Of a stretch of DNA of 64,000 nt, positions 1 to 8,666 are shown one piece after another; position 1 is the first letter of the stretch; each line of letters begins with the position of its first letter. This DNA is from Bacillota bacterium (GTDB lineage: Bacteria; Bacillota; Clostridia; Oscillospirales; Ruminococcaceae), in the NCBI GenBank assembly GCA_023413185.1, contig JAEZQD010000152.1, forward strand, positions 13,881 through 77,880. Reading direction: 5' to 3'. Made by a program: the position numbers and the translations under genes. The notes under the pieces were generated by a model that was given only the letters and a program-made list of their open reading frames with translations, had not been told where the DNA came from and made no database searches.

Positions 1-2589
1 GTGCCGGGGCACAATATGCAAACGGGCGCGTACCACCCCTTGTTTTTGCACCTAAAGTACGGCGCACGCGGCGGCAGAGCCGACTACGCCACCATCACCA
101 CCTCCAACAACAACATCCTATCGGCTAACTATACGGGAACCACCGCAGGCAGCTATCAGGATCTATACGCGTGGAATTCTCGCTTGCTTAACCCGAGCTC
201 CAACGAGGCGTACGAGGGTGTTGTTGGGTTAAAGCTATACCCAAAACAAGTGGGTACGACGGTCGTCACCGTTCGTTACTATGCGTCCACCCCCACCACA
301 GAGCTGTTAATCAGCGAGGTAAAGTTTAACGCGCAGGTGGTGGATTCTTCCCCCAACAAGGATTCTTCGCTCAAGAGCCTTGAGCTTTTTGAGATAGACA
401 CGCAGGGCAACAGCACCCCTGCCACCGGCTTGGTATTCAACCCGAACACCAAAAGCTATGCCCTCTCGGTGGGCAACTGGGTGGAGTCGGTTCGATTCCG
501 TGCAACCAAGACCGATACCAGGGCAAGCTCGGATATCATCGTTAAGTGCGACGGTGAGGTGATAGACACCATCCGCTCGGGCGTAACCAGCCCTGTTTAT
601 GCGATTTCGGTGCCGGACAACCCGAATAAGACCACGTTTACCTTTGAACTGATTGTCACGGCCGAAAATCTCACCCAGACCACCTATCAGGTTTACGTCG
701 AGCGCCTGCCTGAAAGCAACGATACGGCGCTGAAGAACTTTACGGTGCGTGACAAAAAGGGCAACACGCTGCCCTACTTTCGAATAGGCAACGCCCAGAA
801 CAAGACGTTTGACCCGAACGTTCGGGATTATGGCATGGAGCTTGCGTATAACATCAAGGAGATAACGATTGAAACCGCCACCTCTCACTTGAAATCGGTG
901 GTTACGATTACCCCCGAACCGCAGGAGACTGGCAACTGGTTTGACCGCAACAAATACATCACGTTTGCCGACGATGTGGCGACACAGCTTGTTACCATCA
1001 CGGTGACGGCGGAGGACGGCAGCACAAATGATTACCGGCTGATGATTGCGCGACAGGCACCGGCGAGCGACTCAATGCTGCAATCCATCGTCATAAAAGA
1101 CCACACCACGAAAACCGTGGATTTTGCGTTTGATACCTATGTGGAAAGCTACGAGACTGTACTGGTGGATAACTCGGTGCGATTTGTCACGGTGTACCCC
1201 ACCGCGCGCAGTGCCTACGCCACCGTTTTGGTGAACAACGAAAACGTTACCCCGCAAAGCGGCTATCGAATTGACCTAGATGTTGAGATCGCAGCGCCGG
1301 TATCCATTCGGGTTACCGCCGAGGACGGCAGAACCACTACAACCTATTCGCTGTCGATTAAACGCCTTGCGCCAAGCACCGACGCAACACTAATGGGACT
1401 AAAGGTGGGGACACTTGCCCTAACGCCTTTGTTCTCATCGACGCACATCAACTATACCGCTACCGCAAATGAGAGCACCACCGCACTTTCGGTGACTCCT
1501 ACTGCGACCCACAGGAATGCAACCATTACTGTGGACGGAGTAACGGTGCGCAGCGGTACGGCAAGTGCCTCTATACAGCTTTCGGAGGTTACAACGATTA
1601 CCGTGGTGGTAACCGCAGAGGACAGAATAACCAGGAAAACTTATACCGTCACCATCACCAACGACGCGCTGCGTATTCGCAGTACCAATGCGGACCTAAA
1701 GAGCCTTACGGTCAACGAGGGGGATATGTCGCCAGCCTTCAAGAGCTCGATATCCACCTATAACTTGCCGGTGGATTCGACGGTGGATTACATCGACATC
1801 ATCCCTGTTCCCGCCGATACGCGTGCGAAGGTTGCCGTTAAGCTTGGCTCCAAATACATCGGAGACTATACGGGCAACTTTTCAGAGGCGCTTAAGAACG
1901 GCAACAACAAGTTCTCCATCGAGGTAACGGCGGATGACGGAAAGACCAAAAAAACCTACACCCTTACCGTAAACCGTTCCGCCAGCGGACAGGGCAGCGG
2001 TATGAGCCCCATAAGCACCGATCAGGTGGATTTTAAAAAGTCCAAAACCATCTATATCGATATTACCAAATACACCATGGTCTCGTCCGCGCTGTTCAAG
2101 GAGCTTGAAAAGTACCCCGATACAACAATCATATTCCAAGGCACCGACTATTCGCTAACCTTCAAGGGGGCGGACATCAATACGATTATTCCGTTTGCCG
2201 AGACCTACAACTTCGCAATGAGCTTTACATCCCCCAATGAGGATAAGATTCTCTCAATGCTCAACGAATCGGATGCCGCAAGACCACTGGTGTTTTTATA
2301 CTTTAAGCACCACGGGGTACTGCCCGCCGCTGCCACGCTACGCGTAGACCTTGGGCTGAGGTACAAAAACGAGACGTTGCACCTGCATTACTACAACCCC
2401 ACAATGGACCGCATTGAATACTACGGCACGGTAAAGGCAAATGCCCGCGGCAGCATTGCATTTCGTGTTGACCATTTCTCCGACTATCTCTTAGCGGGTA
2501 AACGCTTGAATGGCTCGGTGGATAAATCAAAGGAGGTCAACATTGGGGTCAGCGATGCAGAGAAGGTTAACCCCGATACCGGCCGCTGA
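1..2589 (+). CDS. Cell-surface protein with tandem cadherin-like beta-sandwich repeats (5' end cut by window)
   Basis: The reading frame is open from the first base and shows no signal peptide, so the N-terminus lies outside the window. After about 115 residues come five repeats of roughly 100 residues (about 119-230, 237-350, 353-453, 457-552, 562-655), each starting with a xLxSLxV-type strand and ending TYxVxVxR, the pattern of cadherin-like beta-sandwich domains (PF12733 type) of secreted Firmicute proteins. A distinct C-terminal domain of about 180 residues follows. The protein ends in VNPDTGR directly before the stop, resembling a class B sortase motif, but with no membrane anchor or basic tail. 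A class B sortase starts 14 bases downstream. Role in adhesion or polymer binding is inference. Confidence 0.75.
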   Translation: MPGHNMQTGAYHPLFLHLKYGARGGRADYATITTSNNNILSANYTGTTAGSYQDLYAWNSRLLNPSSNEAYEGVVGLKLYPKQVGTTVVTVRYYASTPTTELLISEVKFNAQVVDSSPNKDSSLKSLELFEIDTQGNSTPATGLVFNPNTKSYALSVGNWVESVRFRATKTDTRASSDIIVKCDGEVIDTIRSGVTSPVYAISVPDNPNKTTFTFELIVTAENLTQTTYQVYVERLPESNDTALKNFTVRDKKGNTLPYFRIGNAQNKTFDPNVRDYGMELAYNIKEITIETATSHLKSVVTITPEPQETGNWFDRNKYITFADDVATQLVTITVTAEDGSTNDYRLMIARQAPASDSMLQSIVIKDHTTKTVDFAFDTYVESYETVLVDNSVRFVTVYPTARSAYATVLVNNENVTPQSGYRIDLDVEIAAPVSIRVTAEDGRTTTTYSLSIKRLAPSTDATLMGLKVGTLALTPLFSSTHINYTATANESTTALSVTPTATHRNATITVDGVTVRSGTASASIQLSEVTTITVVVTAEDRITRKTYTVTITNDALRIRSTNADLKSLTVNEGDMSPAFKSSISTYNLPVDSTVDYIDIIPVPADTRAKVAVKLGSKYIGDYTGNFSEALKNGNNKFSIEVTADDGKTKKTYTLTVNRSASGQGSGMSPISTDQVDFKKSKTIYIDITKYTMVSSALFKELEKYPDTTIIFQGTDYSLTFKGADINTIIPFAETYNFAMSFTSPNEDKILSMLNESDAARPLVFLYFKHHGVLPAAATLRVDLGLRYKNETLHLHYYNPTMDRIEYYGTVKANARGSIAFRVDHFSDYLLAGKRLNGSVDKSKEVNIGVSDAEKVNPDTGR

Positions 2590-2603
2590 AGGAGGAACGC
2601 TCC

Positions 2604-3443
2604 ATGCGACCTACAACTGTTAAATCATTCCTAAGGCTTGCGGCGCTCTGCCTTGTTATGGTGTCATTGTGCGCCTGCGGCATGGAATCGCTGCTTTACA
2701 CCAACACGGTTAAGCCTGTTTCGTCTGAGCAAAAGGAGGAACAGCCGCTGTTTGTCAGCGCCCCGCCAGAGGAGGCAAAACCGCCGGAGAACAGCTTTAC
2801 GTTACAGATAAGCAAGGCGGCGCAAAAGAACCGCGATGTTGTGGGCTGGCTGTATATTCCGGGCACCGACATCAACAACAGCGTACTGCAGGCATTTGAC
2901 AACAGCTACTACATCCGCCGCAACGAACAGCGGCAGGACGACATCTACGGCTGCTACTTTGTAGATTGTGACGCGCCCGTGTCTACGGTGGACGAGCTTG
3001 CGCCCAACACCATCATTTACGGGCACAGCGATTTAAAGGATAACCCGGAAGGGAAGCGGTTTTCGCAGCTGTTCGGTTTTACCGATGAGGAATTTGCTAA
3101 AAACACGCCCAACCTGTATTTCAGTACAGGGGAGGACGACCTGGTGTGGCGTGTATTTGCTGCATTTTATACCCACACCTCGTTTCACTATATCGCAACC
3201 CATCCCAGCGATACGGAGTTTGAGCGCATTGTCGAAAAGGCGCGCGAAGGCTCGTTGTACGACTATGATGTTGAGGTCACACGGGGCGACCGCATCCTAA
3301 CGCTATCCACCTGCTCGGTAAAGCACGGTACAACCGGCGAATACCGTTTCGTTGTTATGGCTCGGCTATTGCGTGAAGGTGAAAGCTTTGACGACAAGCT
3401 GGGTGCACCTGTGCCAAACCCCGACGCGAAGCTGCTCACATAG
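2604..3443 (+). CDS. Class B sortase, lipoprotein-like N-terminus
   Basis: Cysteine transpeptidase that joins secreted proteins to the cell wall or to each other. The 279 residues hold the sortase B signature: VGWLYIPGT near 80, catalytic His141 in IIYGHSD, Cys237 in TLSTC and Arg248 in EYRFVV. The N-terminus is a hydrophobic signal segment (residues 9-22) ending LCAC, so lipidation at Cys25 is possible instead of a plain membrane anchor. AGGAGG stands 7 bases before the ATG. It follows the surface protein that ends in NPDTG, its likely substrate, and a strong terminator closes the unit. Confidence 0.9.
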   Translation: MRPTTVKSFLRLAALCLVMVSLCACGMESLLYTNTVKPVSSEQKEEQPLFVSAPPEEAKPPENSFTLQISKAAQKNRDVVGWLYIPGTDINNSVLQAFDNSYYIRRNEQRQDDIYGCYFVDCDAPVSTVDELAPNTIIYGHSDLKDNPEGKRFSQLFGFTDEEFAKNTPNLYFSTGEDDLVWRVFAAFYTHTSFHYIATHPSDTEFERIVEKAREGSLYDYDVEVTRGDRILTLSTCSVKHGTTGEYRFVVMARLLREGESFDDKLGAPVPNPDAKLLT

Positions 3444-3458
3444 TTTGCCCTTGCAAAC

Positions 3459-3500
3459 AACACCCTCTTACCCGCTGACGCGGGTAGGAGGGTGTTTCTT
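3459..3500 (+). terminator. Rho-independent terminator after the sortase
   Basis: A 17-bp stem (3459-3475 with 3480-3496, one G-T pair) with a 4-base loop is followed by TTTCTTGTTT. It lies 16 bases after the sortase stop. The remaining 3501-3805 shows no convincing gene; a TATAAT at 3786-3791 could be the -10 of the next gene's promoter, with only a weak -35. Confidence 0.9.
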
Positions 3501-3819
3501 GTTTGGTACACACGAGGTTTGCGCAGGGAGTATAGTATCGATTAGGGCAGTTGTTAATACGGAGAAACGGTGGATTCGTTGCCATACTATGCTGTTTATA
3601 TAAGGCACAGGAATACTTTGTGTAATGCGCGGATATGTAATGAGGAAAGCGCCTTGCATTGCAGAAGTAGACGCCGCTTTTGGTCCTACAACGAACCTAC
3701 TAAGCAGCACTAAAAAAGCTCTATAAAAATTTTAGTGTACAAACCCATTGTTTCATGGTAATATTTGCAAGGCATGTCTGTGCGGTATAATCGGCACAGA
3801 GGTAGAAAGGAACGTTGAT

Positions 3820-4521
3820 ATGAAAAAAATAGTGGCGTTTGCGATTGTTGCGCTGCTGGCGCTTCCCTTGTTAACAGGCTGTCTGCTTGCAGGACTGTTT
3901 CTTATGGACGACACCTCTTCGGTTGAAGAGATTATGCCGGAGTTTCCTGAGCCAATTAACGCCCTTGAAGTGATGATGGTAGATATTTTTGATTGGTACG
4001 GCATGGACGAGTACCAGCAGCTGCAATGGGCGAGCGATGTCATAGCCATTTGGCAGCAGTATGGTGACGGCATGAACATAACCGCAGAGACCCTTTTGGC
4101 CGACGTAACCGCCGCGTTGGAGCTACATAACGAGCAGGCAAACATCTTTGAGGTAGCGTGCGCAACACAGGGCATTGATGTAACAGTCTACAACTCTCCC
4201 CCGCAGGATAATTCGGACATGGTCGAGGAGGAGAACGGGGAGGCAAGCAAGGGGGATACACAGGCTACCTTAGATATTGAAGCTGCGCTGAGCACGGACA
4301 TCTTTGATTGGCAGACGATGAGTAAAGACGAAAAGCAAAACCTAGTGTTTACGTACCAGCTTATCTGGGATATAAACGGCGTTACTTGTGGGCTTACTGA
4401 CGAAGAACTGCTTACAGAGGTTACCCATGCGCTTGCGGGGGACAGAGAGCAGGCGAACATCTTTGAGGTTGCTTGTGCGACGCAAGGGCTGGACCCAAAC
4501 GACTTTAACCCCAACGAATAG
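3820..4521 (+). CDS. Lipoprotein with two tandem copies of a ~70-residue domain
   Basis: A 233-residue secreted protein. Start chosen at the ATG at 3820, with GAAAGG upstream and the signal peptide beginning MKKIVAF; lipobox LLTGC. Two repeats follow, each opening DIFDW and closing QANIFEVACATQGxD (about residues 56-128 and 161-230). The closing block is alike at DNA level too, so the duplication is fairly recent or under strong constraint. The spacer between repeats is rich in Glu, Ser and Asp. I do not recognise the domain; a binding or inhibitor role outside the membrane is only a guess. Confidence 0.8.
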   Translation: MKKIVAFAIVALLALPLLTGCLLAGLFLMDDTSSVEEIMPEFPEPINALEVMMVDIFDWYGMDEYQQLQWASDVIAIWQQYGDGMNITAETLLADVTAALELHNEQANIFEVACATQGIDVTVYNSPPQDNSDMVEEENGEASKGDTQATLDIEAALSTDIFDWQTMSKDEKQNLVFTYQLIWDINGVTCGLTDEELLTEVTHALAGDREQANIFEVACATQGLDPNDFNPNE

Positions 4522-4584
4522 GGTACACCCAAGGCTGCCGCGCGTAGTCGTGTTTTGGCGAGATGTACTACCTGTATCTTGCGT

Positions 4585-4750
4585 TATAGTCAATAAATTA
4601 TAAAACAGTCCCTGTTTTCAAGCGGCAGGTACCTGCCGCACGCCAGATGGCGTGTTTATTGACTATAGACTCCACAAACCGCCCACATTCGTGGGCACCG
4701 CACGGTTTTTCGTGCGGTTCAAAACGGATTCGTTTTGAAGTTTGTTGAGT
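4585..4750. repeat. Two adjacent cloverleaf-like inverted-repeat modules
   Basis: Module A: a 13-bp perfect outer stem (4585-4597 with 4655-4667) encloses three hairpins in a row (4602-4618; 18-bp palindrome 4622-4639; 4640-4653). Module B: an 11-bp outer stem with one mismatch (4669-4679 with 4740-4750) encloses three contiguous hairpins (4681-4696, 4697-4718, 4719-4738). Nearly every base is paired. No ORF is present. It may be a miniature mobile palindromic element or a structured RNA. Confidence 0.75.
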
Positions 4751-4769
4751 ATATCATAATGCAACAGAA

Positions 4770-4819
4770 AACGAGAAAGCACAGTCGTTAACACCAGGTT
4801 GTGACTGTGCTTTCTCGTT
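4770..4819. terminator. Long bidirectional terminator hairpin
   Basis: Stem of 17 bp (4770-4786 with 4803-4819). T-rich sequence follows on the minus strand after the XRE gene; on the plus strand it would end transcripts from the lipoprotein. Confidence 0.75.
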
Positions 4820-4836
4820 GTTGTGTTACAAACTCA

Positions 4837-5052
4837 TTACTCTGTGATTTCAGGCTTATACTCAAACAGGTCTCCCGGCTGGCAGTCCAGCGCCTTGCAG
4901 ATTGCCTCCATTGTGCCAAGCTTCACAGCGCTAATCTTTGCGTTTTTGAGGTTGGAAAGGTTGGGCACCGTTATGCCCACACGCTCAGATAGCTCATTGA
5001 GAGAAATCTTTCTGTCTGCCATAACGCGGTCGAGACGAATAATAATCGGCAC
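4837..5052 (-). CDS. Small XRE/Cro-type regulator (YozG-like)
   Basis: A 71-residue protein that is almost only a helix-turn-helix: ISLNELSERVGITVPNLSNLK, ending in CKALDCQPGDLFEY, the pattern of small Cro/CI regulators that travel with DUF2975 membrane proteins. It is the second gene of a two-gene unit, 14 bases after the membrane protein. It probably controls its own operon; a palindrome near the promoter (5681-5693) is a candidate operator. Confidence 0.85.
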   Translation of the reverse strand: MPIIIRLDRVMADRKISLNELSERVGITVPNLSNLKNAKISAVKLGTMEAICKALDCQPGDLFEYKPEITE

Positions 5053-5066
5053 GTTTTAACCCCTCC

Positions 5067-5612
5067 TTATACTGTGGTGTCATGCTCGTGCTGTAGCGTG
5101 CAGCCGTAACGATATACCTTTGCCAACAGCAGAAGCAATAACCCCAGTAGAGCACCGTCAGGAAGGAAAGTAAACTGCGGTCTTAAATACAACGTGCTGT
5201 CAACAATCGCAGTATTCATTTGGGATACGTACAGGTAGTTTAAGCCTTGCGACAGGTACACCTGTACCAGCAAAACAATGGCAATCAGTTGTATTCTGGT
5301 GGCATTCTTTAACACAAAGGGAGTATCCGGGGTAATGGAGCCAACGATACCGCGCAGCAGCAAAAGGCAGAGAAGTCCGCACCCAAAATTAACGATTTGA
5401 ATTAGATATTGTATAGTCGTAAGTGTTCTTGTATGATTCGGGGCACTCAGCACGAAGCCGTTAAATGCAAAGCCGGACCCTAGGGTTAGTTGAGGCGCAA
5501 CCAGCGGGATGAGAAGAATGATTGCAAAGGCACCAATACCAACCCACAACCCTACATTAAGTAACCGCTTTATAAACCCAATTGATTTTGCTAAGGTAAA
5601 GCCCTCGTTCAT
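5067..5612 (-). CDS. DUF2975-type four-helix membrane protein
   Basis: 181 residues with about four hydrophobic segments (roughly 20-42, 70-88, 104-128, 152-166). Size, topology and the downstream XRE gene fit the DUF2975 family, whose biochemical role is unknown. AGGAGG precedes the ATG. A near-consensus promoter lies upstream. Confidence 0.8.
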   Translation of the reverse strand: MNEGFTLAKSIGFIKRLLNVGLWVGIGAFAIILLIPLVAPQLTLGSGFAFNGFVLSAPNHTRTLTTIQYLIQIVNFGCGLLCLLLLRGIVGSITPDTPFVLKNATRIQLIAIVLLVQVYLSQGLNYLYVSQMNTAIVDSTLYLRPQFTFLPDGALLGLLLLLLAKVYRYGCTLQHEHDTTV

Positions 5613-5642
5613 CTTGACATTCCTCCTTTGTAGTATGCGACC

Positions 5643-5693
5643 AGTATAGCAGATAAAAAGGAGTATGTCAATAATAATTTATCGTAAAACGAT
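5643..5693 (-). promoter_or_regulatory. Promoter and palindromic operator for the DUF2975/XRE unit
   Basis: On the minus strand, TTGACA (5666-5671) and TATACT (5643-5648) are 17 bases apart. The palindrome ATCGT-AAA-ACGAT (5681-5693) lies just upstream of the -35 and may bind the operon's own XRE protein. Confidence 0.75.
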
Positions 5694-5761
5694 ATAATAT
5701 TATCGCAACTAGTGATGGATACATGTTTACTGATGCTCATGGGGTTTCGCTGGAAGGGTAT

Positions 5762-5794
5762 AAAAAAGGGTCTGCATCAATATCATGCAGACCC
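5762..5794 (-). terminator. Terminator of the rubrerythrin gene
   Basis: A 10-bp perfect stem (5768-5777 with 5785-5794, 7-base loop) followed by six T residues on the minus strand, 31 bases beyond the rubrerythrin stop codon. Confidence 0.9.
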
Positions 5795-5825
5795 GGTACA
5801 GGCAGTATTCTTTTGGGTGAGGATA

Positions 5826-6368
5826 TTAGTAATCCTTGCCTCTCATCTGGAAGTAAGACTTCGGATGCTCGCAGATGGGGCACTTCTCGGGGGCCTTCTC
5901 GCCGTAGTAGATGTGACCGCAGTTTAAGCAAATCCAGTAAACCTTCTCCTCGCGGGCAAAAACCTTTCCATCTTCGATGTTGCCCTTAAGCGCAAGGTAT
6001 CTCTCCTCGTGCTCTTTCTCAATCTTCGCAACGCCTTCAAACAGGTAAGCAATGCGCTCAAAGCCTTCCTCGCGCGCATCCTTGGCAAAGCCGGCGTACA
6101 TATCGGTCCACTCATAGTTCTCGCCCGCGGCAGCATCGGCAAGGTTTGTGAGGGTGTCGGGCACACTTCCGTCATGCAGTAGTTTAAACCAAATCTTAGC
6201 ATGCTCTTTTTCGTTGTTAGCGGTTTCGGTAAACAGTGCGGCAATCTGCTCGTAGCCTTCCTTTTTCGCCTTAGAGGCATAGAAGGTGTACTTGTTTCTG
6301 GCCTGCGATTCACCGGCGAAGGCCGCCATTAGGTTTTTTTCGGTTTTTGTTCCTTTGAGATCTTTCAT
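5826..6368 (-). CDS. rbr: Rubrerythrin
   Basis: Cytoplasmic non-haem iron peroxidase that reduces hydrogen peroxide in anaerobes. The 180 residues have the four-helix ferritin-like domain with Glu20, ExxH at 53-56 and ExxH at 117-120 as di-iron ligands, then a C-terminal rubredoxin-like knuckle CxxC at 147-150 and 163-166. Length and order are those of classic rubrerythrin. A PerR-like regulator is read in the same direction upstream, fitting peroxide control. Confidence 0.95.
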   Translation of the reverse strand: MKDLKGTKTEKNLMAAFAGESQARNKYTFYASKAKKEGYEQIAALFTETANNEKEHAKIWFKLLHDGSVPDTLTNLADAAAGENYEWTDMYAGFAKDAREEGFERIAYLFEGVAKIEKEHEERYLALKGNIEDGKVFAREEKVYWICLNCGHIYYGEKAPEKCPICEHPKSYFQMRGKDY

Positions 6369-6452
6369 TTCCAGCCACTCACTTTCATTTAGAATGTGTT
6401 AAAACCCGAATTAGCGAGAGTAGACCCCGTAAGTCGGGTTTAAATATATGAT

Positions 6453-6833
6453 TTATATGGTTTCACGGCAGTTTTTGCAGGAACCATATATCAACAGGTT
6501 ATAGGAGCGAACCTCAAATCCGCTTTGAGTCATAACGTCCTGTGCAAGGCTGTCTAAGTGACAAAGTGAGATATCCTGAAGCTGTCCGCACCGCTCACAT
6601 ACCATATGGTAGTGCGTGTCCAGCGTACCGTCAAACCGTGCGCCCCCGCTTGGCATTGCAATTCGAAGAAGCATACCACGGTCTGCAAAGGTGTTGAGAT
6701 TGCGGTAGACCGTGGCAAGGCTGAGTCCGGGGTTTTCGGGCTTTAACTGGTTGTATACATCGTCCGCGCTGGGATGATTGTGGCTGTGCACAACCGCGTT
6801 ATAGATTAAGTCCTTTTGCTTGGTGTGTTTCAT
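6453..6833 (-). CDS. perR: Fur-family peroxide regulator, PerR-like
   Basis: Metal-dependent repressor. Of the possible starts, the ATG at 6833 gives the best spacing to AGGGGG and a 126-residue protein beginning MKHTKQ. Winged helix with ATVYRNL near 40-46; structural zinc pairs CxxC at 79-82 and 119-122; regulatory ligands include Asp68, His74, His76 and Asp87. Asp at 87 (Fur proteins usually have Glu there) and the rubrerythrin neighbour favour PerR over Fur or Zur. A Fur-type box lies just upstream, so autoregulation is likely. Confidence 0.85.
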   Translation of the reverse strand: MKHTKQKDLIYNAVVHSHNHPSADDVYNQLKPENPGLSLATVYRNLNTFADRGMLLRIAMPSGGARFDGTLDTHYHMVCERCGQLQDISLCHLDSLAQDVMTQSGFEVRSYNLLIYGSCKNCRETI

Positions 6834-6866
6834 TCCCATCCGCCCCCTTGACAAAATGTATAGTAG

Positions 6867-6891
6867 TGATAATTATTATCGATTATTATCA
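6867..6891. promoter_or_regulatory. Overlapping Fur/PerR boxes
   Basis: A 25-bp run opens TGATAAT-T-ATTATCG (7-1-7 layout) and ends TTATTATCA, so two overlapping Fur-family sites can be read. It sits 34 bases upstream of the PerR-like start, where it would cover the promoter. Confidence 0.8.
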
Positions 6892-7110
6892 TAATACAAG
6901 AAATGAAGCGGTTTGTCAAGATTAAATTGGCTGAGTTTGTGTTATTCTCAACGCACCTCTGGCAACAACCGCAATGAACACTTAAACCTGGCTTTACAGC
7001 CGCTTTGGGGCGAACAGAATATTCCGCCCGCAAAGTACTTATTTACTGTATCTCTCTAATCATGTTAAAATATGAATGCACGAAAGCTGATTGCTCAAAG
7101 GAGGACGGGT

Positions 7111-8412
7111 TTGGATAAAAACAGTGTGGCATTGACCCCACCCATGGGATGGAACAGCTATGATTACTACGACACCACGGTAACCGAAGAGCAGGTGAAG
7201 CGAAACGCAGATTTTATGGCGGCTAACCTCAAGCAATTTGGCTGGGAATACATCGTGGTGGATATTCAGTGGTACGCCTATGACACCGCATCGCAAAGGG
7301 ACCGATATCAGTACATTCCCTTTTGGCAGGTGGCGATGGATGCGTATTCGCGTTTGGTTCCCTGTCCCGACCGCTTCCCATCCTCCGTTGGCGGACAGGG
7401 CTTTAAGCCCTTGGCGGATTATGTCCACAGCTTGGGTTTAAAGTTCGGCATCCATATCATGCGCGGTATTCCCAGGCAAGCCGCCCATCATCATGGGGGA
7501 ATCATGGGTAGCGAGGCAACCGCAAACGAGATTGCCGACCCATATAACATCTGTTTATGGAATCCTGATATGTATGGGCTGAGGACAGATCGACAGGAGT
7601 CTCAGGTCTATTACAACTCTCTTTTTGACCTGTATGCCGAATGGGGGGTTGATTTTATTAAGTGCGACGACATCTGCAGAATGGATATGCCCTCCGCACG
7701 AAAAGAGATTGAGATGCTTTATGAGGCAATTCAGCACTGTAATCGCCCGATGGTGCTTAGTCTTTCCCCCGGACCCGCCTTAATCGGTGAGGCTTCTCAT
7801 TACAAGAGATACGCGAACATGTGGAGAATAACCGATGATTTCTGGGATGATTGGAGCTTTATCGCAGACATGTTTGCACGCTGCGAGCAATGGCAGGCGC
7901 ACGTGGAGCCCGGCTGCTTCCCAGATTGTGATATGCTGCCGCTAGGCTATATCGGCAAGGGCTTCGGTGAGGAACGCTACACCCGGTTTACGCAGGATGA
8001 GCAGCAAAGCATAATGACCTTGTGGTGTATCTTTCGCTCTCCCTTAATGCTGGGTGCGGAACTGACCAAGCTGGATGAACGGACAATGACCTTGCTAACA
8101 AACAAAATGGTACTGCGACTGATTACCCATTCAAAGGATGCCCGGCAGATTGGAAGGGATGAAAAGCAGGCGGTTTGGTTTTCAAAAGACATTGATGGCA
8201 AGGCAAACTATCTTGCTGTTTTTAACCTGACAGATACCTCGCAGAGCATTACGGTTACCGACGAGGAGCTTGGCTGCACCGTTCTGTGTGACAGTATCAT
8301 CGAGGAGCTTTGGAACGGTGAAAAACGGGTGAGCCAGGACGCCTTTATTCAAGCAGAGGTGCCCGCACACGGTACGCGGCTGTATCAAATCAAGCCCAAC
8401 GGCTTGCTATAG
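7111..8412 (+). CDS. GH27-type alpha-galactosidase family glycosidase
   Basis: Retaining glycosidase without signal peptide, so intracellular. I take the TTG at 7111 as start because AAAGGAGG lies 6 bases before it; the ATG at 7072 has no ribosome site. The 433 residues open with TPPMGWNSYDYY, typical of the clan-D barrel. The nucleophile is Asp186 in DFIKCDDIC and the acid/base Asp243 in WRITDDFWDDW; a small C-terminal beta domain follows. Substrate may be alpha-galactoside or beta-L-arabinopyranoside. It converges with the GH31/GH43/ABC operon and probably serves the same glycan. Confidence 0.88.
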   Translation: MDKNSVALTPPMGWNSYDYYDTTVTEEQVKRNADFMAANLKQFGWEYIVVDIQWYAYDTASQRDRYQYIPFWQVAMDAYSRLVPCPDRFPSSVGGQGFKPLADYVHSLGLKFGIHIMRGIPRQAAHHHGGIMGSEATANEIADPYNICLWNPDMYGLRTDRQESQVYYNSLFDLYAEWGVDFIKCDDICRMDMPSARKEIEMLYEAIQHCNRPMVLSLSPGPALIGEASHYKRYANMWRITDDFWDDWSFIADMFARCEQWQAHVEPGCFPDCDMLPLGYIGKGFGEERYTRFTQDEQQSIMTLWCIFRSPLMLGAELTKLDERTMTLLTNKMVLRLITHSKDARQIGRDEKQAVWFSKDIDGKANYLAVFNLTDTSQSITVTDEELGCTVLCDSIIEELWNGEKRVSQDAFIQAEVPAHGTRLYQIKPNGLL

Positions 8413-8445
8413 GATGCTTTTTATCGGCACCTGGAAATGTACGAG

Positions 8446-8495
8446 ATAAAGGCAACAGTTATTAGACGCGCTAATAACTGTTGCCTTTATCATTG
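8446..8495. terminator. 20-bp stem terminator between convergent glycosidase genes
   Basis: A perfect 20-bp stem (8446-8465 with 8471-8490) with a 5-base loop. Just beyond is an orphan AGAAGGAGGAT (8500-8510) followed by a frame that stops after three codons, perhaps a gene remnant. Confidence 0.85.
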
Positions 8496-8666
8496 CTATA
8501 GAAGGAGGATAACCGTTTTGTACTCGTGATTTAGCTTGTTGTTAGCATCAGGAAACGTGCCCTGCCGGTAATGAATCGTTTGGCACCGGTCGGTTTGTTG
8601 CGGGTAATGGGGATAATGCGTCAGTGGCAGCTGCGCCTCTCGTTGTTTATCACGGCACGCCGTGCT

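Noticed and set aside
307..888. 193-residue minus-strand frame
   Set aside because: Lies inside the surface-protein gene, no ribosome site, composition typical of a complementary-frame shadow.
8500..8530. AGAAGGAGGAT as the start of a new gene
   Set aside because: The following frame stops after three codons; kept only as a possible remnant.
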